Below, one piece after another: positions 36,211 through 45,320 of a stretch of 64,000 bases of DNA. Under the pieces are notes generated by a model, which worked only from the letters and a program-made list of their open reading frames with translations, was not told the origin of the DNA and did no database searches. The position numbers were made by a program, and so were the translations under genes. The stretch's first letter is position 1. Every line of letters starts with the position of its first letter. Source of the DNA: Sulfurimonas marina (GTDB taxonomy: Bacteria > Campylobacterota > Campylobacteria > Campylobacterales > Sulfurimonadaceae). The stretch covers positions 930,001-994,000 of the forward strand of contig NZ_CP041165.1 in NCBI RefSeq assembly GCF_014905095.1, in the 5' to 3' direction.

Positions 36211-37401
36211 TTAATATATATTTTGAGTATTACTTTTCATTTCTTGCAGTTTCCACAACACTATTATAAATGACAATAATGCGAAAAGTGCACCTGTGTA
36301 AAATGTAAAGGAAGAGTTGAAACTTTGCCAAAGCCAACCGGCAAATATACTTGAAAGCAGCATGGATAGACCACTAAAAAGATTGAAAAAACCAAAAGCG
36401 CTTCCCCTTTTGTCTCTTGGGGCTGTATCGGCAACCATAGCTGTTAGTATCCCTTGAGAAAACCCCATATGAATTCCCCATAAGAAAGCTCCCAAAAAGA
36501 TAGTTATATAAGATGAAGCATTTGCCAGTATTAGATCAGATACTATCAAAAATAGAAGTCCCAAAGAGAGCATATGTTTACGTTCTAGTCTGTCGCTGAG
36601 TACTCCGGCAGGATATGCACTAAAGACATAGGCAATTGACATTACAACCATAACAAGGGGGACAAACTCTATTTTAAAACCTGCTTCCTGTGCTTTTAAA
36701 ATTAAAAAGGCTTCACTGAAACGGGCGAGCATAAAAAGTGAACCGATCGTAACTACGATCCAAAATGAGGTAGAAAAAGAGCTCATGATAGAGAGTGAAA
36801 ATATCTGTTTTGTTTTAACTGTTCTTTTTACATGAGAGGGTTCTTTGACCTTAAAGAAAATAATATAGATTGTAAAGAGTGCAGGGATAAAGGCAAACCA
36901 TAAAGCTAAGCGGATATCATCCAACAAAAACAATAATGCAACCGCAGCAAGAGGACCGAGTACTGCACCTATCGTATCCATTGATTGGCGCAGTCCGTAA
37001 CTTGCACCCGTTATCTCTTTTGGTGTTACGTCTGCTATGAGTGCATCTCTTGGAGCATCTCGTACTCCTTTACCGATTCGATCGGCGAATCGTGCAAAAA
37101 ATACAGTCTCCATATGTTGTGCAAGAGGGAAGAAAGGTTTAGAAAAAGTAGAAAGTCCGTATCCTATAAGTAATAGTATTTTTCTTTTCCCTATAGCATC
37201 ACTGATACTCCCGGAGAAAACTTTTATGATTAGAGCAGTGGCTTCAGCAACCCCTTCGATAATACCAACCTCTAACATACTTGTATGTAAAACATTGACC
37301 AATAATAAAGGTAAAAGGCTGTGTACAAGCTCTGAGGATAAGTCCATAAACAATGAAACAAAGCCAAGCATAAATACTGTTGTAGGGATATTGTTCTTCA
37401 T
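36211..37401 (-). CDS. MFS transporter
   Basis: The 396-residue protein has twelve hydrophobic segments. Between helices 2 and 3 there is GSISDAIGKRKILLLIGY, an MFS motif A, and there is another such motif (AGVLSDRLERKHML) in the second half. DRIGKGVRDAPRDALIAD is typical of a multidrug- or sugar-like MFS subgroup. The substrate is unknown. It starts at ATG 37401. Confidence 0.88.
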   Translation of the reverse strand: MKNNIPTTVFMLGFVSLFMDLSSELVHSLLPLLLVNVLHTSMLEVGIIEGVAEATALIIKVFSGSISDAIGKRKILLLIGYGLSTFSKPFFPLAQHMETVFFARFADRIGKGVRDAPRDALIADVTPKEITGASYGLRQSMDTIGAVLGPLAAVALLFLLDDIRLALWFAFIPALFTIYIIFFKVKEPSHVKRTVKTKQIFSLSIMSSFSTSFWIVVTIGSLFMLARFSEAFLILKAQEAGFKIEFVPLVMVVMSIAYVFSAYPAGVLSDRLERKHMLSLGLLFLIVSDLILANASSYITIFLGAFLWGIHMGFSQGILTAMVADTAPRDKRGSAFGFFNLFSGLSMLLSSIFAGWLWQSFNSSFTFYTGALFALLSFIIVLWKLQEMKSNTQNIY

Positions 37402-37845
37402 TTTTTTCTAGCCTATAAATTATTAATGGATTGTATATAGCTGATACTATTATATCTTTTTGTGAGGTGAGTGTTGAGAATAAGCTTTGATACTTTTAAA
37501 AAACATATAAAGAAACAACACTATATAATTTTCTATACAAATAAAGCTCTTTTTATCGATCAACTTTCTTAAAATCAGGAGTTTAAGGGAAATTTAGTAT
37601 CTGATTTTTTTCCAAAAGGTACAGTAATTTGCAACTATTGGATGATAAGTCTTTTAAAGTACTTGCTATTAAACAATTGTTCAGCTATACTTCGACCATC
37701 GAATGATGATTTAGAGTTTCATCTAATGCAAGATTTTTATTGCTTACTTACAGTTTACAGTATTAACCTCCCAACAGAACAACACTCCACATTATAATTT
37801 TGAGCATTTCAGTAATGATATGTATTAACAATTTAAGGAATTGCT
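37402..37845. other. 444-base gap without a recognisable gene
   Basis: No reading frame in this stretch looks coding. AAAATCAG (37571-37578) can pair with CTGATTTT (37601-37608), which is followed by more T, so a weak terminator or a small RNA 3' end is possible. The right end holds the cold-shock promoter. Confidence 0.4.
37793..37798 (+). promoter_or_regulatory. -10 box (TATAAT) for the cold-shock gene
   Basis: A perfect TATAAT lies 47 bases before the start codon, leaving a leader of about 40 bases. Confidence 0.45.
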
Positions 37846-38061
37846 ATGGCAACTCAAGTAAATGGAACTATTAAATGGTTCAATAAAGACAAAGGTTTCG
37901 GTTTTATCGGACAAGACAATGGTGGTGAAGATGTATTTGTACATTACCGTCAACTAAGTAATTATGATGATAGAACTTCCCTAAATGATGGTCAAAAAGT
38001 GATTTTTGAAATAGGGCAAGGAACAAAAGGTCCACAGGCTGAGAACGTTAGACTCTCATAA
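37846..38061 (+). CDS. cold-shock domain protein
   Basis: The 71-residue protein is one cold-shock OB-fold. RNP1 is KGFGFI and RNP2 is VFVHY, after [10 protein letters not shown]. It binds single-stranded RNA and DNA. The spacing [21 protein letters not shown] is normal for the family. It is followed by a hairpin and has a perfect -10 box upstream. Confidence 0.94.
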   Translation: MATQVNGTIKWFNKDKGFGFIGQDNGGEDVFVHYRQLSNYDDRTSLNDGQKVIFEIGQGTKGPQAENVRLS

Positions 38062-38071
38062 AAGTACAAAT

Positions 38072-38090
38072 GGGCAGAGTTATCTGCCTA
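38072..38090 (+). terminator. hairpin after the cold-shock gene
   Basis: GGGCAGA and TCTGCCT pair around GTTA, 10 bases after the stop codon, followed by an AT-rich tail. Confidence 0.6.
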
Positions 38091-38166
38091 ATATTTAAAA
38101 TAAAGACTTCCATCCTTTCCATTTGTAAGCTTCTTTTTACTGATACAAAACACTTACTAAATATAT

Positions 38167-38243
<77 letters not shown>

Positions 38244-38265
38244 ATCAAAAAAATAAGGTGAGAAT

Positions 38266-38436
38266 TTGCCAATAGACATAAAAAGTATTTCTACAACACT
38301 ACGACTTAATGTAATGATTAGACTTTTAAAGAATAATGAGTCATTTGATACAGCCTGTTCAAAATCAGGATTATCAATAAACACTGCTCAAAAGCTTTTA
38401 CATAAAATAAGCTATGAACAAGGCCTTGTATTATAA
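38266..38436 (+). CDS. possible 56-residue helix-turn-helix protein
   Basis: An open frame starts at TTG 38266 with AAGGTGAG six bases upstream and lies 22 bases after the tRNA. It begins MPIDIKSISTTL and contains FDTACSKSGLSINTAQKLL, which has the spacing of a helix-turn-helix. A shorter form from ATG 38314 would keep that part. No homologue is recalled and coding is not certain. Confidence 0.4.
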   Translation: MPIDIKSISTTLRLNVMIRLLKNNESFDTACSKSGLSINTAQKLLHKISYEQGLVL

Positions 38437-38707
38437 CACCACGCTTATAACTAAACTCTTTCATAGAGTTACTGCTTCAAAATTTAAAGAATAAACAAAA
38501 AAATATACCCCTAATACTGATTATGTTGCAATTTTGTAATTTATCATCTACTGACAAAAAAATTTGAACAGTCTCTAAACTAGACACTTCTGCACTCAGT
38601 AATGTATTAGAACTCTTCCATGATTTATAGTTTTGTTCCAAAATCTACACTTTTTGGAAAATTGAAAAATCCATAAAACGATCAAAGTAAAACTCATATT
38701 GAAAACG

Positions 38708-41041
38708 TCATGATACAAGAGTAGACCCATTAAATCTTTCAGCAACAAAAGATTCAAATTCGCTTGGAATCAGCGGTTTGCTGAATAAGTACCCTTGAAT
38801 TTCATCACATCCTTGATTTTTTAAAAATTTTAGCTGGGAAACGGTTTCTACCCCTTCAGCTATTGTTAGAAGGTCAAGCCCTTTAGCCATGTCAATAATT
38901 GCTCCAACAATCGCTTTATCTTCAGCATCGGTATTGATGTCTCGAATGAATGACTGATCGATTTTTAGTTTGTAAATATTGAATTTTTTAAGGTAACTTA
39001 AACTTGAATAGCCTGTCCCAAAATCGTCAATCGACATTCGAATACCCTGATTATGAAGTTTGTTCATAGTAACAATTGCCTTCTCCGGATCATGCATTGC
39101 TGCTCTTTCGGTGAGCTCAATTTCGAGGTATTCAGGAGGAAGTTGTATCTCTTGAAGAATCGATGCAATAAGCTCGGGAAGAGCCGTATCACGAAACTGT
39201 ACAGCGGAAAGATTGATTGCCATAATAATTGGTGGCAGACCTTTATCTATCCATAATTTTGTTTGCGCGATCGCATTACGTAATACCCATTCTCCTATCT
39301 GAAGAATCAATCCATTGTCTTCAGCTATCGCAATAAATTCAGATGGAGAAACATTTCCAAAGATTGGGTGGTTCCATCGTAGCAATGCTTCTGCTCCTAT
39401 GATAGTTGATGAATTCGCTGATATCTGAGGCTGGTAAACCAAATGAAGTTCATTGTTCTGTATGGCATGGTGAAGTGCATTACTGAGTTCTAGGGTCCGC
39501 ATCGATTGTTGTTGCATCTCTTCTGTAAAAAAGCGGTAGCTGTTTCTGCCTTCAATTTTGGCACGATACATCGCTGCATCAGCATTTTTTAATAGAACTT
39601 CAAGTGAATTTCCATCACTGGGATAGAGAGCTATTCCTATTGAAAAGGTGACACTCAATTCGTATTCGCTTAAAACAATAGTTTGATGAATGCTCTCTAA
39701 GAGTTTTTGCGCAATAACCGTTGCAGCATGAGCATCTGTATCAGGAAGAACTAGGACAAATTCGTCTCCCCCTAGCCGCGAAATAGTATCCTCCTCTCTG
39801 AGGATTGATTTGAGTCGTTGAGAAAGATTGATCAAGAGCTCATCTCCCACTTTATGTCCTAACGAATCGTTAATGTCTTTGAAATGGTCTAAATCGAGGA
39901 ACATTAATGCAAATGGATGTTCATTTCGTCGTGAAATGCTTATTATGTAGTTAAAACGATCTTCCATCTGTACACGATTTGGCAAACCGGTTAATGGATC
40001 AAAATTCGCGAGGAAATGGATTTGTTCTTCCGATTTTTTTCTATTCGTGATATCTTCTCCTACGGCCATATAATTGGTTATATTCCCATTTTTATCTATA
40101 ATTGGCGTTGCTACGATTGATTGAAAATATTCTTCTCCATTCTTTTTACGGTTGATAAATTCCCCTGACCATTGTTCTCCTTTAATCAGATGGTTCCACA
40201 AATCATTATAGAGATTAGTTGGAGTTTTAAATAAACCCAGAAATTGAGGATTTTGACCAACAGCTTCTTGGGGTGTATATCCAGTTATACGCGTAAAAGC
40301 AGCATTCACATATTCGATTGTTCCCTGAACGTCAGTAATCATCAAAGCACTCGTATTTTGCTCAATTGCCTGTGAAAGTTTAAGAAGCTGTTCTTCGGTT
40401 AATTTACGCTCGGTGATGTCACGTGAGAGGACAATAAAATGGGGCTTTGTTGAATGTAGATCGATTTTTCGTGCAACTGAGAGTTCAAACCATTTATGCT
40501 CTTCTCCAAGTAACAATTCAATTTGTTTTCCATGGGATGAACCACTTACATTGGCTTCGTACAAAGCTTCAATACAGACATCAGCGGCATCTTTTGGAAG
40601 TATTTCATGAATGGTTTTTCCAATCAGCTTATCAGCTGGAGCTGCAAGAAGATCATCTCGAGAAGAATGATAGTCAAAATAGCGCCCATCCAGATCGACC
40701 TCAAAAAGCAGGTCTGGTATGGTATCGAGAGTTGCTTTCAATTGATCGTGCGATGCCATGATACGCTTATACCAGCTTCGCAAAAGTACATAAAGCAATC
40801 CGGAAGTGATAAAAACAAAAGCGAGTCCTTTAAACTTTTCGATTTGATGAATAAGTTTTGGGTCTTCAATATGACTCAGCAATTGACTTGATCCAAGAAT
40901 CCAAAGAACAGCAGTTAAGGTATAGCCAAGTGTTACCAGAAGGGGAGCTTGAGTTCTAGAAAAATAAAACCTTTTGAAAAAATATTTTAGACTCATTTTT
41001 TTGACCATTTTAATAGTGATTTTTGCTATACAGTATAACAT
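38708..41041 (-). CDS. membrane PAS-PAS-GGDEF-EAL c-di-GMP enzyme
   Basis: The 777-residue protein has two membrane helices in the first 90 residues and PAS domains at about 90-215 and 220-345. The GGDEF domain has an intact site RLGGDEF and an upstream RxxD inhibition site (REED). The EAL domain has EALLRW, ELTERAAM and IDDFGTGYSSL. Both halves therefore look catalytically competent for making and degrading c-di-GMP. The start is uncertain: ATGs at 41008 and 40996 also exist and no site is clear. Several codons and phrases differ from its neighbours, and it lies next to a tRNA, so it may have been acquired. Confidence 0.88.
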   Translation of the reverse strand: MLYCIAKITIKMVKKMSLKYFFKRFYFSRTQAPLLVTLGYTLTAVLWILGSSQLLSHIEDPKLIHQIEKFKGLAFVFITSGLLYVLLRSWYKRIMASHDQLKATLDTIPDLLFEVDLDGRYFDYHSSRDDLLAAPADKLIGKTIHEILPKDAADVCIEALYEANVSGSSHGKQIELLLGEEHKWFELSVARKIDLHSTKPHFIVLSRDITERKLTEEQLLKLSQAIEQNTSALMITDVQGTIEYVNAAFTRITGYTPQEAVGQNPQFLGLFKTPTNLYNDLWNHLIKGEQWSGEFINRKKNGEEYFQSIVATPIIDKNGNITNYMAVGEDITNRKKSEEQIHFLANFDPLTGLPNRVQMEDRFNYIISISRRNEHPFALMFLDLDHFKDINDSLGHKVGDELLINLSQRLKSILREEDTISRLGGDEFVLVLPDTDAHAATVIAQKLLESIHQTIVLSEYELSVTFSIGIALYPSDGNSLEVLLKNADAAMYRAKIEGRNSYRFFTEEMQQQSMRTLELSNALHHAIQNNELHLVYQPQISANSSTIIGAEALLRWNHPIFGNVSPSEFIAIAEDNGLILQIGEWVLRNAIAQTKLWIDKGLPPIIMAINLSAVQFRDTALPELIASILQEIQLPPEYLEIELTERAAMHDPEKAIVTMNKLHNQGIRMSIDDFGTGYSSLSYLKKFNIYKLKIDQSFIRDINTDAEDKAIVGAIIDMAKGLDLLTIAEGVETVSQLKFLKNQGCDEIQGYLFSKPLIPSEFESFVAERFNGSTLVS

Positions 41042-41214
41042 AACTTATTCTTTATTAATAAGCTAATGAGCATAATCCTCTTACATTCGGAACATAAATT
41101 TATATATGTACTTTACATGTTGCAAAAAGTGTTCAAAAAATAAAAAGTGAAAATTTTCTCAAAGCCTTAGGAATTTTTGAACAATATATATAGGTGTGTT
41201 TCACTAACTCTTGC

Positions 41215-41220
41215 TACAAT
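41215..41220 (+). promoter_or_regulatory. -10 box (TACAAT) for ybgC
   Basis: TACAAT after TTGC lies 42 bases before the ybgC ATG in an AT-rich gap. Confidence 0.4.
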
Positions 41221-41262
41221 TACACAAATTAAACAGATTTAAGTTTCAAAGGGAGTTATAGT

Positions 41263-41637
41263 ATGCAAATAAGGGTCTATTATGAAGATACAGATACAGG
41301 TGGTATAGTGTATCATTCAAACTATTTAAACTTTTGTGAAAGAGCCAGAAGTCAGGCTTTTTTTGACAAAGGTTTAATGCCATACTTAGAAGATGGGCAT
41401 TTTGTTGCTCGAAAAATTATTGCAGATTATTTTAAAAGTGCAAAACTTGGTGATGTTTTAGAAGTAAAAACGGAGCTGACACAGATGAAAGCGGCCTCTT
41501 TTACACTTAAACAAACAGTGTATAAAGAGGATGAAAAGTTATTTGAGTTGGAGATACTTTTAGCTCATATCTCTTTTGAAGGGGCACCTAAAAAGATCGA
41601 TAAAGAAACGAAAGAATTAATCCTCTCTCTCTTCTAA
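41263..41637 (+). CDS. ybgC: YbgC-type acyl-CoA thioesterase (hotdog fold)
   Basis: The 124-residue protein starts MQIRVYYEDTDTGGIVYHSNYLNF, the hotdog thioesterase signature with the catalytic Asp in DTDTGG and the following His. YbgC hydrolyses short or medium acyl-CoA or acyl-ACP and is often tied to the Tol-Pal system, which is not visible here. It is convergent with the next gene, overlapping it by 21 bases. Confidence 0.9.
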   Translation: MQIRVYYEDTDTGGIVYHSNYLNFCERARSQAFFDKGLMPYLEDGHFVARKIIADYFKSAKLGDVLEVKTELTQMKAASFTLKQTVYKEDEKLFELEILLAHISFEGAPKKIDKETKELILSLF

Positions 41638-42909
41638 CTCCTTAGAGAGTGGTATATATTTTGCGAACTTTGTTCGCATTGGCTGTAAAAGTTCAATATC
41701 ATATATCACTTGCTCATTTTCAATTACCAAATCATACACTCTAGCTTCCCCTGTAACAAGCGAATAAAAATAATCTACACCGATAATCGTCGCATAGTTG
41801 ATCCAGTCATATTTGATGTCATTGCCGATTAGTGAGTTCATCTCTATTTGCATATTGTCCTCTTTTGTTATAGAGTTTGCAATGACCATATTTTCTCTAT
41901 CTCTGTATTGTGTCATAGAAAGGAGTAGGGGATTGTAGTTGATCTGCGTTGAGAGTACATTTGTCGCATTTGTGTCATAGAGTGTAAGCTGAGACATAAT
42001 CATACCCGTTTTGATAATAGGGGTATTGATCATAAATGAACCTTCAATAATATTCTCATTCTCTTTTAGATAGCGTTCAAGGTTTGTAGTACGTGTAGAG
42101 ATGTAGTACTTTAATACTTTTTTATTTTCATCACTTGGCGGTGTTTGAATCTCATGCTCTTCAGAAAATGCACTTGGTTCTGCACCCTCTACAACAGGGT
42201 GTAAAAATCTGTTTTCTTGATAAAGGGCAAGTTTTTTTCCTGTCGCAGATGTATCTGAAAAAACAACAAGGGGAGAGATAGCTTCTTTTAAAAGAAGGTC
42301 ACTTTGTGCAGAGTAGTCGATCCCTCCAAAACTAAGGTAAGGTGAATTTGTTTCAATATCGTTTTTATTTGTTGTCGGAAAGTAGATATTTACTTCAGGA
42401 TCGATGTTTATAGTATTTTCTACCCCTTCGTGAGTTAAAGGTGCGATCACATACTCTATACCGTCTGCTTTGATCTGTTGCAGTGTAGCCTCGATCGTAT
42501 CGTAGTTCTCATCTTCTATCTTATAACTTTTCATGTTAAACGGTGTAGTTTTAGTCATAAGATAAGCAAAAACGGCATTTGTTGTTGATGTCGCATATTT
42601 CCCTATACGTTTGTAAGGAAGTAAAAGTGCGACTTGAAAGTTGCCGTTTGTGTTGAAAACACCGATATTAAAAATCGCTGCATTGATCATTCTTATCTCT
42701 TCAAGCTCTTTATTTGGCAGTTTTCTTTGTGCGTGCGATAAAAATGAGAAGATCTGTTCATTGTCTAAAAACTCTTGTAAACAATCCTCATCACACTCAT
42801 ATGGATCAAGATCAAGTACATATGTTTTTGGAAGGGGAATATCTGAAACCAGATAACTTTGTGCAAAAATAGCAAACGGTAATAGTAAAGTTAAAAATAT
42901 TTTTTTCAT
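41617..42909 (-). CDS. periplasmic-binding-fold protein, LpoA-like, unknown role
   Basis: The 430-residue protein has a signal peptide (LLLPFAIFAQS) and then a stretch with two Cys (DPYECDEDCLQEFL). The main part resembles a type 1 periplasmic binding fold: FQVALLLPYKRIGKYA, VIAPLTHEGVENT, LVVFSDTSATGKKLAL. That fold is shared by LpoA-type activators of penicillin-binding proteins. It starts at ATG 42909, which overlaps the stop of the glycosylase gene as ATGA. Confidence 0.65.
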   Translation of the reverse strand: MKKIFLTLLLPFAIFAQSYLVSDIPLPKTYVLDLDPYECDEDCLQEFLDNEQIFSFLSHAQRKLPNKELEEIRMINAAIFNIGVFNTNGNFQVALLLPYKRIGKYATSTTNAVFAYLMTKTTPFNMKSYKIEDENYDTIEATLQQIKADGIEYVIAPLTHEGVENTINIDPEVNIYFPTTNKNDIETNSPYLSFGGIDYSAQSDLLLKEAISPLVVFSDTSATGKKLALYQENRFLHPVVEGAEPSAFSEEHEIQTPPSDENKKVLKYYISTRTTNLERYLKENENIIEGSFMINTPIIKTGMIMSQLTLYDTNATNVLSTQINYNPLLLSMTQYRDRENMVIANSITKEDNMQIEMNSLIGNDIKYDWINYATIIGVDYFYSLVTGEARVYDLVIENEQVIYDIELLQPMRTKFAKYIPLSKELEERED

Positions 42910-43574
42910 AAACAACTCTTTATAGTTTTTAAATCATTTAATGTGATCTTTTTAGATTCCGGATTTCTTAGGAGATACTGAGGATGATAGATAGGGATAA
43001 GTTTGTATCCTTTAAAGTCTATTACATGTCCTCTGACACTCTCAAAGTTATTTGTATCACCTGTTAGATGGATATATGCATCTTCCCCTAACGTGACTAT
43101 AATTTTTGGTGAAACAAACTCCAACTGAGAAAAAAGGTAATGTTTACAAGAACTCCATTCAGACTCTGAAGGTTTATTGCTTTGAAGCGGTTTACATTTA
43201 ATTGCATGAGTCATGTAGATGGAATCTGTACTCAGCTCCAACACATTTTCGATCATCTTTTTTAAAGTCTCTCCGCTTCTGCCCGCAAAATAGTTGTTTT
43301 CAGTATCTTGTACCTGGGAAACGGCATAATCAAGTATAAACAGCGAAGCATTTTGATTTCCGAAGCCGCTCATGCTTTGCGTTCTAGATTTACTGAGATC
43401 ACACAGATAACAGGAACGAATGTTTGAAACCAGTTCTTCCAGAGTTCTTGCTTTTTCATAGTTTTTTTTCTCATTTACTTCGAAGTGGTCAATATATTCA
43501 AACCCAATATGTTTTAATCTGTATAGATTTTGTAATAAAACAAGATTTTGGAAAGATTTCAATGTTACCACCAT
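42906..43574 (-). CDS. family-4-like uracil-DNA glycosylase
   Basis: The 222-residue protein carries the iron-sulfur cysteines (CYLCDLSKSRT, then AIKCKPLQSNKPSESEWSSC), the phrase YFAGRSGETLKKM and the HPQYLLRNPE motif. The catalytic region usually read as GEAPG is LDYAVS here, a departure worth noting. It would remove uracil from DNA. It overlaps the downstream gene by four bases. Confidence 0.8.
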   Translation of the reverse strand: MVVTLKSFQNLVLLQNLYRLKHIGFEYIDHFEVNEKKNYEKARTLEELVSNIRSCYLCDLSKSRTQSMSGFGNQNASLFILDYAVSQVQDTENNYFAGRSGETLKKMIENVLELSTDSIYMTHAIKCKPLQSNKPSESEWSSCKHYLFSQLEFVSPKIIVTLGEDAYIHLTGDTNNFESVRGHVIDFKGYKLIPIYHPQYLLRNPESKKITLNDLKTIKSCL

Positions 43575-43643
43575 ACACGTAAAAAGATTTTATAGAGTAT
43601 ATAGAAACTGCTATTAAAATATACTTTGATATTTTTAGAAATA

Positions 43644-43652
43644 TGTTATGAT
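43644..43652 (+). promoter_or_regulatory. extended -10 promoter before the EAL gene
   Basis: TGTTATGAT lies 21 bases before the preferred ATG at 43674 and fits the extended -10 pattern. Confidence 0.4.
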
Positions 43653-43673
43653 TACAAATCGATAGGGACATTT

Positions 43674-45257
43674 ATGGCAAAAACAAATGAAAAATTAAAA
43701 TTAAATCGTTTTAAGATCAAATCCTCCACGGAAGTAATGGATGTGATCAATGAAGTAAAAAGATGTTGTAGCACTATACCGTTGTTTCATATAGCATCAT
43801 ATATACATAACACTGTTTTAGTTCAAAACTTAATACGGGAACTTGATAAAAACTTTCCGGATGCCAAGGTAGTTCTTTTAAAACATGATGATAGAAATAT
43901 TACAACTTTAAGTGTATATGACTATGATGTAAAAGAGAATGAGAATACTAGTGATGAGATTTTAGACCAACTCTACACAATGTATGATAAGACTCATAAT
44001 AATATTGACGAGTATAGAAACCAACTCTTTTTAAGATATTTTACCGACCACTTAACAAATCTCCCAAACTTGTATCAATTAAGAAAAGATCTTCAAAATG
44101 ATGAAGAGAATAACACTTTAGTACTTATAAAGATCGATAATTTTCAAACTATTAACAACTTTTACGGTTTTGTAGTCGGGGATTATGTAATCGAGTATGT
44201 TAGTACATTTTTAAAAGAGATCTTCGATGAAACTTCCATCTATAGACTCTCAGGAACAGAGTTCTCTGTAATCTTGGATGATACGTATGATTTTTACAGA
44301 TTAAAAGCGTACTTGAGTGAACTTTATAAGTCATTGCAAAACTTGGTAATTACTTATCAGGATATTCATATCTTTGTTAATTTCACTTTGTCATCGTCTG
44401 TCTCACAAGATAACTTTAACCTTTTTTCAAAAGTCTCTATGGCACTAAAATATGCAGAGGACCATTCCCTGCCGTTTTGGATCTATGAAGACTCTATGAA
44501 CTTTGAAAATGAGTATGAAAAAAACTTACAGCTCTCACAAGTTGTAAGAGAAGCGATCAATAGCAACAGAATCGTGCCGTATTATCAAGCTATTTACGAT
44601 AACCATCAAGGTGTTGTAAACAAGTATGAATGTCTTGCACGTTTAGTTGATAAAGACAATAATGTTATCTCCCCGCAGGTTTTTATACCGGTTGCCAAAA
44701 GTTTAAAGATCTACAACAAAGTAACAGAGATTATAATTGACAAAGCTTTTAAAGAGTTTGAAAATAACGATCATGAAGTGAGTATAAACCTCTCTATAGA
44801 AGATATAATGAACAATGAGGTCTTTGAATATATTGTTAATAAAATTAAAAACTTTCCTGAACCGTCCCGAATTACGTTTGAGCTTTTAGAATCTGAAGCG
44901 ATTTTAGACTTTAGAAAAGTGGGCAGGTTTATAGAGGAGATCAAAAGAAGGGGAGCGAAAATTGCGATTGACGATTTTGGAAGCGGATACTCTAACTTCT
45001 CCCATATTATTAATCTTAAAGTTGATTATATTAAGATTGACGGCTCATTGATCGAGAAAATAGGTACTGACAAAACTTCTCTTATTGCGGTTGAAACTAT
45101 CGTAGCACTTGCTAAGAAACTCGGTGTACAAACAGTGGCTGAATATGTGGTTTCAAGTACTATATTGACACAAGTAAAAAATCTCGGTATCGATTATTCT
45201 CAAGGTTTCTATATTGACCGACCATCACTCACATTTGCAGAGGCTTCACCGTTGTAA
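43674..45257 (+). CDS. GGDEF-EAL protein with degenerate GGDEF (likely c-di-GMP phosphodiesterase)
   Basis: The 527-residue soluble protein has a ~115-residue N-terminal domain of unknown type, a GGDEF domain with SGTEF in place of the active motif (RLSGTEFSVIL), and an EAL domain with ECLARL, SINLS, FELLESE, AIDDFGSGYSNF, YIKIDGSLI and AEYVV. The catalytic residues of EAL are kept, so hydrolysis of c-di-GMP is likely. The ATG at 43674 has AGGGA five bases upstream; an earlier ATG at 43626 gives extra residues without a site. Confidence 0.88.
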   Translation: MAKTNEKLKLNRFKIKSSTEVMDVINEVKRCCSTIPLFHIASYIHNTVLVQNLIRELDKNFPDAKVVLLKHDDRNITTLSVYDYDVKENENTSDEILDQLYTMYDKTHNNIDEYRNQLFLRYFTDHLTNLPNLYQLRKDLQNDEENNTLVLIKIDNFQTINNFYGFVVGDYVIEYVSTFLKEIFDETSIYRLSGTEFSVILDDTYDFYRLKAYLSELYKSLQNLVITYQDIHIFVNFTLSSSVSQDNFNLFSKVSMALKYAEDHSLPFWIYEDSMNFENEYEKNLQLSQVVREAINSNRIVPYYQAIYDNHQGVVNKYECLARLVDKDNNVISPQVFIPVAKSLKIYNKVTEIIIDKAFKEFENNDHEVSINLSIEDIMNNEVFEYIVNKIKNFPEPSRITFELLESEAILDFRKVGRFIEEIKRRGAKIAIDDFGSGYSNFSHIINLKVDYIKIDGSLIEKIGTDKTSLIAVETIVALAKKLGVQTVAEYVVSSTILTQVKNLGIDYSQGFYIDRPSLTFAEASPL

Positions 45258-45290
45258 AAGTACTCGATTTTAACTTTTTTAGTTATTTTA

Positions 45291-45299
45291 TGATACAAT
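45291..45299 (+). promoter_or_regulatory. extended -10 promoter before the kinase-CheBR operon
   Basis: TGATACAAT fits TGnTAnAAT and lies 21 bases before the kinase ATG. The leader would be short, about 15 bases. Confidence 0.4.
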
Positions 45300-45320
45300 G
45301 AGTGCAGCTCTATAAAGAAG

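Noticed and set aside
37037-37411. 124-residue plus-strand open frame.
   Set aside because: It is antisense to a well supported MFS transporter and has low-complexity composition.
38483-38634. Minus-strand frame of about 50 residues (phrase NYKSWKSSNTLLSAEVSSLE).
   Set aside because: There is no ribosome-binding site, a stop lies directly upstream and no homologue comes to mind; it may be a decayed gene but cannot be supported.
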